NCBI GenBank assembly: GCA_900540625.1
Contig: UQGP01000009.1
Span: 1-63,051 of the forward strand
DNA length: 63,051 nucleotides
Source: an uncultured Porphyromonadaceae bacterium
Lineage (GTDB): Bacteria > Bacteroidota > Bacteroidia > Bacteroidales > Muribaculaceae
Direction of reading: 5' to 3'
This document shows positions 1 to 8,898 of the stretch, piece after piece. Under the pieces are notes generated by a model that had not been told where the DNA came from, did not search any database, and saw only the letters and a program-made list of their open reading frames with translations. The translations under genes were made by a program, and so were the position numbers. Position 1 is the first letter of the stretch; every line of letters starts with the position of its first letter.

Positions 1-204
1 TGCCTTAGTGACTACTTCCTTTTTCTTTTTTTCGATTTTATTTAGGACAATATTGTGTACGGCCATATTTCGCTGAAAGGCGAACTCGGGAAGGCTTTTT
101 CTTTATAAGTCCAAGTTGCTTTCATGCATTAGGCGGCAACATTTCTTCCGGCCATACGATCGAGCGATTTCGCAGTGTCGCCGCGGTCCTTAATTGTCAA
201 AATG

Positions 205-305
205 CGGACAAACGCGCTTTTGTCCGACAAAAATAGGCTTCAGGCTGTGTTAAAATATGTCAACAAAACCATTTTTTTTCAAACCATTTCTTAAATTTGT
301 CGGAC
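205..305. promoter_or_regulatory. Repeated TTTGTC inverted repeats, candidate operator
   Basis: A perfect 15-bp palindrome, TTTTGTCCGACAAAA, lies at 218-232. Its arms are reused. CGGACAAA at 205-212 pairs with TTTGTCCG at 219-226, and GTCCGACAAA at 222-231 pairs with TTTGTCGGAC at 296-305, which overlaps the end of the probable -7 box. The pairings are mutually exclusive at the RNA level, but most of the repeats lie upstream of the likely transcription start. A protein-binding operator is therefore the simpler reading. Confidence 0.4.
292..299 (+). promoter_or_regulatory. Probable -7 promoter element for the GLUG operon
   Basis: TAAATTTG matches the Bacteroidota -7 consensus TAnnTTTG. A T-run at 271-279 lies at about the right distance for the -33 element, although it lacks a clear TTTG. 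Transcription would start near 306, about 100 nt before the ATG at 407. Confidence 0.5.
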
Positions 306-406
306 GTTTTTTTACGTTGTAACCAATCTAACAGATACTTCTGATGATAAAAGCAAACAACCTCTCTTACGTAGGCGAGTCCGGTCGAAACACGTCGTTA
401 TTTAGA

Positions 407-3382
407 ATGACAAAATATCTGATTGTCACGGTATGTATAGCTATGGCAATGTTCTCGTGTGACGATACAAACGAGCCAAGCAGGCCTGTGCCCACTGATG
501 CCTATATCGGCACACAGAGGCAGATTATTTTAGGCGCCGAGATGAAAGGCTTTACCGGTATTGATTTCGAATGTGTAATCAAAGCCGAAGATGGTACTGT
601 ATTTCGTCGTTCGGGAAGCCACATTCGCATTAATGGCAAATCCATACTTACACTTGATACAGGACTGAAGTCAGGCGTCTACCGTCTACTGGCTCTCGAG
701 ATACCGACTGTGGGAGCCGAGTCCGATACCACGTGGGTGGATTATGGTTTGGGCTGTCGCGTACGTATATCTGCCGAGGCTCAAACAGCCATTGTTTTAG
801 ATTCGTATGATCCTGAAATGAACCTCGTTGGCGAGGGGTCTGAGGACGACCCGTATATCATATCGAGTGCCGAGCACTTGTGGCGACTTCGCGACTACAC
901 CAACAACGACGACAATAATAAGAAATTGACAAAGGATACGCACTTCCGTATGGAGGCCGACATCCGTATGAAGGATATATGTACATCATCAGATCGCCAT
1001 TATGGTTGGTTGCCGATTGGCAGTATTCCGGAGAATCCCTTCCGCGGTGTCTTTGACGGGCAAAATTACAAGATTCAGGGTCTTTGGATAGATCGCCCGC
1101 ACTCTCCCGGCGTTGGTTTGTTCGGATTTATAGACCAAGCGACAATCAAGAATGTCATTGTTTCAAATCCCGACATCACCGGCAACTACGCAGTGGGAGC
1201 CATAGTAGGTGGTACTACATCGCCCGGCGACATTCGCGGCTGTTCTTCGTTACACGGCTGTGTCGTAGATAGAGGCTCGGTGACAGCGCCCGAAGGTAGT
1301 GCCGGTATCGGCGGTTTAGTCGGCGTTGTTGACTGCACGGGTTTTTTGTCTGTTGACAGTTGTTACAATGCCGGCACTCGCGTATCGGGAGACTATGCCG
1401 TGGGAGGTATTGTCGGCGCCGGTTCGCTGTATTCGATGACTCAAGTATTGGCATGCGAAAACAAAGGTTCTGTCGATGCGCGGTACACCGGAGCCGGAGG
1501 CATTGTCGGCTCGGTGGACTCGCTAATGATTATAGGATGTAAAAACAATGCGACTATCAATGGCGGAACAGGCGCCATGAGCGGAAATATGGACAAAGGC
1601 GGGTATGGCACCGGCGGTATTGCCGGCGGTACCGGTGTGTCATTTATCTATTCATCACAGAATACCGGCAATATCACCGGAGCGGTAGGTGTGGGCGGCA
1701 TTATCGGCAGCACACGCGTAGGCAACGATGATAGCAATTATGAGGGTGAGCTATTTTACAATAACTCGCTGGTAAAGAATTGTGGCAACACCGGCAATAT
1801 CTCCGGTCGCACATCTGTTGGCGGCATTTGCGGAGAAGCGCAGTTCGGAGCATATGCTGTATATAATAAAGGTGCAATTACAGCCGCGGACAATCAATGC
1901 ACCTTGGGTGGTATCGTAGGCAACACCTCAATAACAGTACTTCATAATGTCATCAATCAAGGTACCGTGACATCAACATCTGCCGAATCGGCTGCCGGTG
2001 TTGTCGGTAAAACCACTTGGGGTGCGCTCTATGGTTGCCAGAACTATGGTAATGTCGCGGTAACATCAAAATATGCCGGAGGTATTGCCGGATGGGTCGG
2101 CAACAACACTGTCGCAAACTATTGTCTTAACACCGGATTGGTAAGCAATAACGGCACTCGCGCCACCGGCGGTATTATCGGCGAAGCGGGTGACGCTCGT
2201 GTGTGGACCGGAATGGATATCGCCGGTTGCGTCATAGGTGCAGCTGAATGTGTCATGGTTTTTGCCGGCCCCGTTCTTTCGGTCACCGGCAATGCGGTCA
2301 CGCAAAACGTGGTCAAGCATGCAGAAGCGTTCAAGAAGTTTTTCCATGTCTTGCATGTCGGTGAAGCCACTCTTGATTGGGCAATGGTGGCTTATGATGC
2401 TGTGACATATTCGATGAGCCTTTATGATATTTTCACCGAAGAAGATCTGAATGAAATCAATGTAAACCTCAACACCAAGGCTACAGCCATTGACAATGAT
2501 GTGAAAGCCAAGATTAAGTCCATTCAGGACTCTTATGTGCTTGATGTCGCTAAGTTGCCGCAAGGTATCAACGGTGCTGCTATAACCGGATACTTCGACA
2601 ATTTTAATAAAGCAATGGATTTTTATCAGGCATCAGACGACAATAATTCCATTATCAACTACAACCTAAATCGTACTCGCGAGGAGCGTGTCGGCGAGTT
2701 GGAACATCGTCAGGAGATTAAAGAAATAGTACAAAAATCAATAGCCGGCACATGCATTATAGTAGGCTCTGTGGCAAGTATAGTTGCATCTTTTGCCACT
2801 GCCGGCACAATGACTGCAGTCACCGCCGGAATTATGGCGTCGATACTGACATTTGTCGGCGGAGCAAACGCTGTGGTCGAATGTGCCACCAATTTCGAAG
2901 TCAACGCCATTGTCGTCAACCAATGCACAAACCTTGGCACTATAAAGACGACAACGTCTGACTATGTAGGTGGTATTTTGGGATACACTCAACAAAACTG
3001 CAAACTCACCGATTGTCTCAACGTAGGCAATCTTGATGGCAATATCAACAACGCGCATGCCGGCGGCATAACCGGCGAAGCCGATTATCGCTCTGTCATT
3101 ATGCGCAACGTTTCAGTAGGCACAAACTGGTTCAACCCTATAGCCGCTCATGCAGAGTCGATTGTCGATTATTCAGACAACTTCTACTACTCAGGCGGCA
3201 CGTATGCTGTTTTGCCACACTATACAAACGCCACATCTGTTACTCTCGAACAACTTCACGACAAAAAGTTCTTTGAAAAGGCCCTAAATCTCTCAGGATC
3301 GATACCGTTGTGGCAGATAACAGATAAATCGGGATTTTTCCCGATACCATATCATTCCGAAATGGAAGCCCCTATCCAATAA
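407..3382 (+). CDS. GLUG-repeat surface lipoprotein with an inserted helical domain
   Basis: A 991-residue protein when read from the ATG at 407, which places a lipoprotein signal at the N-terminus: a hydrophobic stretch ending MFSC, followed by acidic residues (CDDTNE) typical of surface export in Bacteroidota. The body carries at least ten GLUG-type motifs of the form GGIVG or GGIIG, consistent with a beta-helix adhesin-like fold. Counting from 344 as residue 1, the repeats stop near 625 and resume near 850. The intervening roughly 225 residues are predicted helical, charged in the middle (around 690-790), and flanked by hydrophobic stretches near 622-650 and 800-847, the latter rich in Gly and Ala. 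Substrate or partner is unknown. It is 23 bp upstream of a second GLUG gene, probably in one operon. Confidence 0.8.
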   Translation: MTKYLIVTVCIAMAMFSCDDTNEPSRPVPTDAYIGTQRQIILGAEMKGFTGIDFECVIKAEDGTVFRRSGSHIRINGKSILTLDTGLKSGVYRLLALEIPTVGAESDTTWVDYGLGCRVRISAEAQTAIVLDSYDPEMNLVGEGSEDDPYIISSAEHLWRLRDYTNNDDNNKKLTKDTHFRMEADIRMKDICTSSDRHYGWLPIGSIPENPFRGVFDGQNYKIQGLWIDRPHSPGVGLFGFIDQATIKNVIVSNPDITGNYAVGAIVGGTTSPGDIRGCSSLHGCVVDRGSVTAPEGSAGIGGLVGVVDCTGFLSVDSCYNAGTRVSGDYAVGGIVGAGSLYSMTQVLACENKGSVDARYTGAGGIVGSVDSLMIIGCKNNATINGGTGAMSGNMDKGGYGTGGIAGGTGVSFIYSSQNTGNITGAVGVGGIIGSTRVGNDDSNYEGELFYNNSLVKNCGNTGNISGRTSVGGICGEAQFGAYAVYNKGAITAADNQCTLGGIVGNTSITVLHNVINQGTVTSTSAESAAGVVGKTTWGALYGCQNYGNVAVTSKYAGGIAGWVGNNTVANYCLNTGLVSNNGTRATGGIIGEAGDARVWTGMDIAGCVIGAAECVMVFAGPVLSVTGNAVTQNVVKHAEAFKKFFHVLHVGEATLDWAMVAYDAVTYSMSLYDIFTEEDLNEINVNLNTKATAIDNDVKAKIKSIQDSYVLDVAKLPQGINGAAITGYFDNFNKAMDFYQASDDNNSIINYNLNRTREERVGELEHRQEIKEIVQKSIAGTCIIVGSVASIVASFATAGTMTAVTAGIMASILTFVGGANAVVECATNFEVNAIVVNQCTNLGTIKTTTSDYVGGILGYTQQNCKLTDCLNVGNLDGNINNAHAGGITGEADYRSVIMRNVSVGTNWFNPIAAHAESIVDYSDNFYYSGGTYAVLPHYTNATSVTLEQLHDKKFFEKALNLSGSIPLWQITDKSGFFPIPYHSEMEAPIQ

Positions 3383-3405
3383 CAAAAACATAATGCATCA
3401 TAAGT

Positions 3406-6381
3406 ATGAAAACAAAACACATTATATTCGCGTTACTACTCACTTTGACGCTGCCCATGTGGTATGGTTGCTCTGAGGACGACGAGCCATCGGTTACGGA
3501 CAATAAAGTCGAAGACGTCGAAGGTTTCAAGCTCAGTTCATTTGCCTCCGAACTTATAAAATGGCGACTTAGCGAGGCCGGTGAGAATTATCACATCATA
3601 CTGCATTCACATGCTGATAATAAGTTGTATAACTTTGAATTAAAAGTGAACAACAGCGGGGCCAAGCCAATCTTCACAATGTATATTCCCGATCACAAGA
3701 CATTGCCCGATGGTGAATATGATGCCGTTGCCTTAAGCTCTGACGGAACAACAATCGGACCGCGTATGTATTTCAGAACGTCCAAAATGGTGGTTGAGGA
3801 GATCGCTACGCGCGAGGGAAAATTCAAATTGCGTGGTCAAGGCACACAAGAAAGTCCCTATGAGATTTCGTCAAAAAGCGATTTTGAAGAATTCGAAATT
3901 GGTCTTTACGAAGAAGGTAATTCAAATGGCTTCGGTCTCTTCTTTAAGCAGACGGCAAGTTTTGATGTGCCTCCTCGCAGTCAAATAATCATGGGCACAT
4001 ATCACGCTTGCGAATCATTTGCCGGCAACTACGATGGCGGAGGCAATACTGTCAATGTGCCATACACCGGTAGCGCTACAGAGGGCAATGATTCAAATAT
4101 CGGATTGTTTAAAGAGCTGCTTCCCGGCGCAACAATTCACGATCTCACCATCAATGCCCTGATGCAGGGCATACATGATAATGGCGGTGCTTTGGCCGGC
4201 AAATCATCGGGAAGTGTTACCATTACAAACGTCAGCGTTGAAGGTTCAATCAACTCTAACAACCACACCAATATAGGTGGTTTTATAGGCTATGTCGCCG
4301 GTGATATTACTTTTACAGATTGCAATCTCACTGCATTTGTGCAAGGCAGCAACGCCGTCGGTGGTGTGGTTGGAAGACACGGCAATGGCACCTTGATAAT
4401 CAAGAACTTTGCCAATCGTAAATCAGAGACGGATAAACTCGGCAACGTAAAGCAATACTACTCGCCATTTTCAGTTTCAGCCACAGCAGACAATGCCGGC
4501 GGTTTGGTAGGATCTGTCGATGGCGGTTCGGTTGTCGATGTTGAAGACATCACATTTTTACACTCTGTACAAGCCGAAGATGGCTCGGTAAAGGCCGTGT
4601 CAGCCGAAGGGAGCAATGCCGGCGGTCTGTTCGGGTCGCTAAACAGCGTTGCTTCTTGCTTGGCTAAGAACATCTCAATCAATGCGCCTGTATATGGAGG
4701 CAATAATGTCGGCGGCATGGTGGGATATGCCAACTTGTCGGCAGATGTTTCAATGGAAAAATGTGTATTTAGCTCGGTTGCCAGCGGCAAGGATTGTGTA
4801 GGCGGTTTTTTTGGCAAGGTCAACGGAAACAAATTCAATATCAAATTTGAAGGCTCTGACAAAACATCGTCAGTCAAGCAAACCGACAATGCGCTTGTGA
4901 AGGTGACAGGTGTTAGCAATATCGGAGGTTTTGCCGGCAGACTGTCCTATGCACAGTTTTCGGGCAGCAAGTTCTATATCAATACCGGAGTATCTTGTAC
5001 GGAGACCAACGTCGGCGGCATTTGCGGCATTCTCGAATCAACGACGTTGAACACTGAAGTATTTGTTCTTTCAAACTCAATGCACATAAGTGGTCCCCAA
5101 AGTATCGGTGGTATTGTCGGATATGCCAAAAGCAGCACGATTACAGGCAGCGCTCATTTTGATAAAAAACTCCGGGATTGTGATGGCATACCTGCCGCTT
5201 CGACATTTGAAAGCTCGTTTGCCGGCACCGTAGGCGATGGAACCGATGCCACATGCGTAGGCGGCATCGTCGGTACGGCAGAGAACTCTGTACTGAAAGA
5301 TATTTGTTTTACGGGCACATTAGTCGGTTCGCAAAACGTAGGCGGCATCGTCGGCATGATGGTTAACGGGAGCTCGGGGCAGCTTTATAACTGCTTTAAC
5401 AACTCTCAGAAGATTACCAACAAGAAGTCCTCGTGCACCGCCGGCATTGTCGGATATATGAAATTCTCCTCGGCGTCATCCTTCGAAAATCTCATAAACT
5501 ATGCAGATGTTGAAGGCTCTGACAAAACCGGTGGCATATTCGGATATGTGGAGTATATCAATTCTAATAGCAACTTTGCTCTCGCCAATGCTGTCAATGC
5601 CGGCAATATTACCGGTAGCGGAAACACCGGCGGTCTGATTGCCGGCCTGTATGATCACAAGTTTTATTACAAACTGCACAAAATAAGCTATTGCGCTAAC
5701 TATGGCAATGTCTCCAATAGCGGAGGCGGCAATGTCGGCGGTGTCATCGGACAATTCAACTGCACTCTCGCCGTAGTGATGCATTGTGCAAACCACGGAA
5801 ATATCAAGGGCAGTGGTAACGATGTTATGGCTGGCGGCATCGCCGGTCGTATGGGCACAAATGATGCAAGCGGAACAAACACCGAGAGCAACATGGAGCT
5901 GTCTTACAGCTGCAACTTTGGCGAAATATCAAGCGATACCGGTCAGTCGCACGTTGGCGGTCTGTTGGGCTATCAAGAGCAAGGTTCGCAATGGGACGAC
6001 ACCCATTATATGCTCCACAACTGCTACAATATGGGTGCGGTGCCCTCAGATCAAAAAGACGATAATGGCGGAATCCTCGGCTATGTCGACCACCACGGCG
6101 AAATACAAAACTGCATAAATGTCGGCAAAGTCGGTCACGGTAACGGCTGCGTGGGCACACATAAGGATGGCGGCATATTCTACCACCACAACTTATATTA
6201 TCTCAAAGGCTCAGGTGGTGGATGGTGTGCAGACGATTTCAAAGAAGAAGACAAAGGTAAGTCCTCGACATTTAAAAACTTTGACTTTACTAATACTTGG
6301 ATTATCGACAGCAACAACTATAATGGAGGGTATCCATATTTGCGCGACTGTCCGTTCCAATTCAAGAAACTGTCAAAATAG
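3406..6381 (+). CDS. GLUG-repeat surface lipoprotein
   Basis: A 991-residue protein with a signal peptide ending MWYGC and an acidic tract directly after the cysteine (CSEDDE), so probably lipidated and shown on the cell surface. From about residue 220 to the C-terminus it consists of GLUG-type repeats (GGFIG, GGVVG, GGIVG and similar) predicted to form a long beta-helix. Unlike the gene before it there is no hydrophobic helical insert. From 407 the upstream gene is exactly the same length, 2976 nt. The repeat region looks richer in asparagine and serine, and the DNA more AT-rich, than the housekeeping genes that follow. The function is likely adhesion or glycan contact, but nothing in the sequence shows a ligand. 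Confidence 0.8.
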   Translation: MKTKHIIFALLLTLTLPMWYGCSEDDEPSVTDNKVEDVEGFKLSSFASELIKWRLSEAGENYHIILHSHADNKLYNFELKVNNSGAKPIFTMYIPDHKTLPDGEYDAVALSSDGTTIGPRMYFRTSKMVVEEIATREGKFKLRGQGTQESPYEISSKSDFEEFEIGLYEEGNSNGFGLFFKQTASFDVPPRSQIIMGTYHACESFAGNYDGGGNTVNVPYTGSATEGNDSNIGLFKELLPGATIHDLTINALMQGIHDNGGALAGKSSGSVTITNVSVEGSINSNNHTNIGGFIGYVAGDITFTDCNLTAFVQGSNAVGGVVGRHGNGTLIIKNFANRKSETDKLGNVKQYYSPFSVSATADNAGGLVGSVDGGSVVDVEDITFLHSVQAEDGSVKAVSAEGSNAGGLFGSLNSVASCLAKNISINAPVYGGNNVGGMVGYANLSADVSMEKCVFSSVASGKDCVGGFFGKVNGNKFNIKFEGSDKTSSVKQTDNALVKVTGVSNIGGFAGRLSYAQFSGSKFYINTGVSCTETNVGGICGILESTTLNTEVFVLSNSMHISGPQSIGGIVGYAKSSTITGSAHFDKKLRDCDGIPAASTFESSFAGTVGDGTDATCVGGIVGTAENSVLKDICFTGTLVGSQNVGGIVGMMVNGSSGQLYNCFNNSQKITNKKSSCTAGIVGYMKFSSASSFENLINYADVEGSDKTGGIFGYVEYINSNSNFALANAVNAGNITGSGNTGGLIAGLYDHKFYYKLHKISYCANYGNVSNSGGGNVGGVIGQFNCTLAVVMHCANHGNIKGSGNDVMAGGIAGRMGTNDASGTNTESNMELSYSCNFGEISSDTGQSHVGGLLGYQEQGSQWDDTHYMLHNCYNMGAVPSDQKDDNGGILGYVDHHGEIQNCINVGKVGHGNGCVGTHKDGGIFYHHNLYYLKGSGGGWCADDFKEEDKGKSSTFKNFDFTNTWIIDSNNYNGGYPYLRDCPFQFKKLSK

Positions 6382-6398
6382 CATAAGCAGCTATAATC

Positions 6399-6440
6399 GA
6401 GAGCGCATCATCATAATATGGTGCGCTCTCTTGCTTTTAT
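6399..6440 (+). terminator. Intrinsic terminator after the GLUG pair
   Basis: A 10-bp stem pairs 6399-6408 with 6421-6430 (GAGAGCGC core, last pair a G-U). The loop is 12 nt and a T-rich tail follows at 6431-6440. It separates the GLUG operon from rsmA. Confidence 0.75.
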
Positions 6441-6495
6441 TCTTTGCATTCGGGTATTCGGACGCGTGGGTGTTGGGTGTTTGGCAAAAAAAAAC

Positions 6496-6503
6496 TACTT
6501 TTG
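6496..6503 (+). promoter_or_regulatory. Promoter of rsmA, -7 element six bases from the ATG
   Basis: TACTTTTG fits TAnnTTTG. The ATG at 6509 begins only five bases after it, so transcription should start at or next to the start codon and give a leaderless or nearly leaderless mRNA. No well-spaced -33 TTTG is visible; the nearest, at 6480-6483, is only 12 bp away. Confidence 0.5.
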
Positions 6504-6508
6504 CAGTT

Positions 6509-7345
6509 ATGATTGAACGAGTGAAACCGAAGAAGGCCTTGGGGCAGCACTTCCTTACCGATATGTCGGTGGCGTCACGCATAGCCGATACTATTGACGG
6601 ATATGCCGAGCGCTATCCCGTGGTGGAGATAGGCCCGGGTACGGGTGTACTGACGCAGTTCCTGTTGCAGAAGGCTCCGGACCTTACGGTCGTGGAGATA
6701 GACCGCGAGAGTGTCGAGTATCTTGACGGACACTTTCCCGAATTGCATAACCCCGGTCGCCGCATAATTTCGCGAGACTTTCTGCGCGAAGACCTTGACC
6801 AACTTATGGGTGGCCGAGACTTTGTCGTTATAGGCAACTATCCCTACAATATTTCCTCGCAAATCTTCTTCAAAATCCTCGATTATAAAGACCGTGTGCC
6901 GTGTATCGCCGGAATGTTGCAGCGAGAAGTCGCTTTGCGTCTGGCCGCTCCTCCCGGCACCAAGGATCGCGGCATATTGAGTGTATTGCTTCAGTTGTGG
7001 TACGACGTTGAATACCTTTTCACTGTCGAGCCCGGCGTGTTCAATCCTCCGCCAAAGGTGCGCAGCGGCGTGATACGCCTGACGCGCAACGGAGTCACCG
7101 ATCCCGGATGCGATCCGGAACTCTTGCTCCGTATAGTCAAGGCTACTTTCGGAATGCGCCGTAAGACGTTGCGCAATTCATTGAAATCTTTGCCGCTACG
7201 TCCCGGTGCGGTCATTGACAGCCCCTTGCTGGCATTACGCCCCGAGCAGCTCTCCGTGGCTCAGTTTGTCGAACTTACCAATATTGTCCAACCGCTGCTG
7301 GTCGCTTCAGCGCCGACGGCATCTAAAAACGTCGAAAAGTCATGA
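6509..7345 (+). CDS. rsmA: 16S rRNA dimethyladenosine transferase RsmA
   Basis: A 278-residue SAM-dependent enzyme that dimethylates the two adjacent adenines in helix 45 of 16S rRNA late in 30S assembly. The N-terminus has the family motif KALGQHFL. The SAM-binding loop VVEIGPGTGVL follows near residue 45, and the catalytic motif is IGNYPYNIS near residue 108, a usual variant of NLPY. The C-terminal domain ends near residue 265. The frame is open upstream to 6119, but that stretch overlaps the GLUG gene and a terminator, so I start at the ATG at 6509, just after a promoter element. Its stop overlaps the mgtE start as ATGA, implying translational coupling. Confidence 0.95.
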   Translation: MIERVKPKKALGQHFLTDMSVASRIADTIDGYAERYPVVEIGPGTGVLTQFLLQKAPDLTVVEIDRESVEYLDGHFPELHNPGRRIISRDFLREDLDQLMGGRDFVVIGNYPYNISSQIFFKILDYKDRVPCIAGMLQREVALRLAAPPGTKDRGILSVLLQLWYDVEYLFTVEPGVFNPPPKVRSGVIRLTRNGVTDPGCDPELLLRIVKATFGMRRKTLRNSLKSLPLRPGAVIDSPLLALRPEQLSVAQFVELTNIVQPLLVASAPTASKNVEKS

Positions 7346-8712
7346 AAGAGTACACCGACGAATACCTCGAGCACATCCGCAAGATTATACATGGCAACGA
7401 CATAGACCAGGCTCGCAAGGAGCTTAAGGACCTGCACCCGGCCGATATCGCCGAATTGTACCAGAATCTCGATCTCGAAGAAGCCGAGTTTCTGTATAAA
7501 CTGTTGGACGAAGATACGGCTGCGGACGTCCTTATGGAGTTGGACGAAGACGACCGCCGTAAGTTGTTGGACGCCATGCCGGCCGAGCAGATTGCCAAGC
7601 AGATTGACCACCTGGACACCGATGATGCCGTCGACCTTATACAGCAGTTGGACGAGGAAGACCGCGACGAAATCCTCTCGCATATAGACGACGTAGAGCA
7701 AGCCGGAGACATTATAGACCTGTTGAAGTACGACGAAGACACCGCCGGCGGCCTTATGGGTACGGAGATGATTGTCGTCAACGAAAATTGGTCTATGCCC
7801 GAGTGTATCAAGCAGATGCGTATGCAGGCCGAGGATATGGACGAAATATACTACGTCTATGTCGTCGATGACGACAATAAGTTGCGCGGCGTATTGCCTC
7901 TGAAAAAGCTGATTACGCATCCATCGGTATCCAAAATCAAACATGTAATGGAGACCGACCCCGTAAGTGTGAAGGTGGATACGCCCATAGATGATGTGGC
8001 TCTCGACTTCGAGAAGTATGACCTCGTGGCTATGCCCGTTGTCGATTCGATAGGGCGCCTGCTGGGACGTATCACCGTCGACGATGTCATGGACCAAGTT
8101 CGTGAAAGCACCGAGCGCGACTACCAATTGGCATCCGGTCTTTCGAGCGATGTCGATGCAGACGACAGTATCTTTGCGCAGACCAAGGCCCGCATCCCAT
8201 GGCTGCTTATTGGTATTGCCTCCGGAATTTTGGCATCTCTCATCCTCGGCACCTTCGAGGCCAAATTGGAGGCAGTCACGGCTTTGGCGCTCTTTATCCC
8301 GATTATCGGCGGTACGGGCGGTAACGTCGGTGTGCAGGCTTCGGCTATCGTGGTACAGTCCCTGGCCAACGGTACGCTCGAAATCAAGGAGTTCAGTCGA
8401 CAATTAGGCAAGGAAGTCCTTATAGGTCTGATGAATGCCACGATAATATCGTCCGTGATATTTGTATACAACCTTATCACTTTGCCCGACGAGTTTGCCG
8501 TGACCATCTCGGTGGCCGTGTCGCTGTTTATTGTGGTGATGTTTGCCACAATTCTGGGCACGGTGGTGCCGCTGACGCTCGAGAAGCTGCATATCAACCC
8601 CGCTCTTGCCACCGGTCCTTTTATCCAAATATCCAATGATATCGTAGGTCTGGTCATCTACGTGCAAGTGGCGACGTACTTCCTCGGCGTGTTCGGCACG
8701 CCCATACCCTGA
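7342..8712 (+). CDS. mgtE: Magnesium transporter MgtE
   Basis: A 456-residue inner-membrane Mg2+ channel. The acidic N-domain (about residues 1-130), made of helical MgtE repeats, contains the conserved LHPADIAE and is followed by two CBS domains (about 135-255). Both form the cytosolic Mg2+ sensor. Five membrane helices occupy roughly 285-455, with the pore signature GGTGGNVGVQ near residue 322. The start ATG overlaps the rsmA stop by four bases. No separate Mg2+ riboswitch is seen, because the gene has no leader of its own. Confidence 0.95.
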   Translation: MKEYTDEYLEHIRKIIHGNDIDQARKELKDLHPADIAELYQNLDLEEAEFLYKLLDEDTAADVLMELDEDDRRKLLDAMPAEQIAKQIDHLDTDDAVDLIQQLDEEDRDEILSHIDDVEQAGDIIDLLKYDEDTAGGLMGTEMIVVNENWSMPECIKQMRMQAEDMDEIYYVYVVDDDNKLRGVLPLKKLITHPSVSKIKHVMETDPVSVKVDTPIDDVALDFEKYDLVAMPVVDSIGRLLGRITVDDVMDQVRESTERDYQLASGLSSDVDADDSIFAQTKARIPWLLIGIASGILASLILGTFEAKLEAVTALALFIPIIGGTGGNVGVQASAIVVQSLANGTLEIKEFSRQLGKEVLIGLMNATIISSVIFVYNLITLPDEFAVTISVAVSLFIVVMFATILGTVVPLTLEKLHINPALATGPFIQISNDIVGLVIYVQVATYFLGVFGTPIP

Positions 8713-8817
8713 TATTTGCCACCGCCAAGTTGCAATGATGCCGCCGATTAGCTCGTCGTATGGACGTGCGCTCGGCTATGCGCGATGACTGCTGCGCCGG
8801 GCAAAATGAATTTTTCT

Positions 8818-8848
8818 TTTGGTAGTTGGTGGAAAATTGGTAACTTTG
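8818..8848 (+). promoter_or_regulatory. Promoter of the methionine operon
   Basis: TTTG at 8818-8821 and TAACTTTG at 8841-8848 are separated by 19 bp, a consensus Bacteroidota promoter. Transcription should begin near 8855, about 280 nt before metY. I see nothing of note between mgtE (8712) and this promoter. Confidence 0.8.
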
Positions 8849-8898
8849 CAGCCGAAAACCAAGGCCAAGCGTCCCGATAGAGACTGCGGCCTTGCAAA

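Larger units (their letters stand above)
1..406. other. Non-coding region upstream of the GLUG lipoprotein operon
   Basis: No convincing gene is visible. Positions 1-200 show no clear structure. From 205 onward the region contains TTTGTC-type inverted repeats and a probable promoter, described separately. A reading frame open from 344 would add 21 residues in front of the lipoprotein signal at 407; I regard these as untranslated. Confidence 0.6.

Noticed and set aside
6119..6508. N-terminal extension of RsmA
   Set aside because: The extension overlaps the GLUG gene end, the terminator and the promoter; RsmA proteins start near the KALGQHFL motif.
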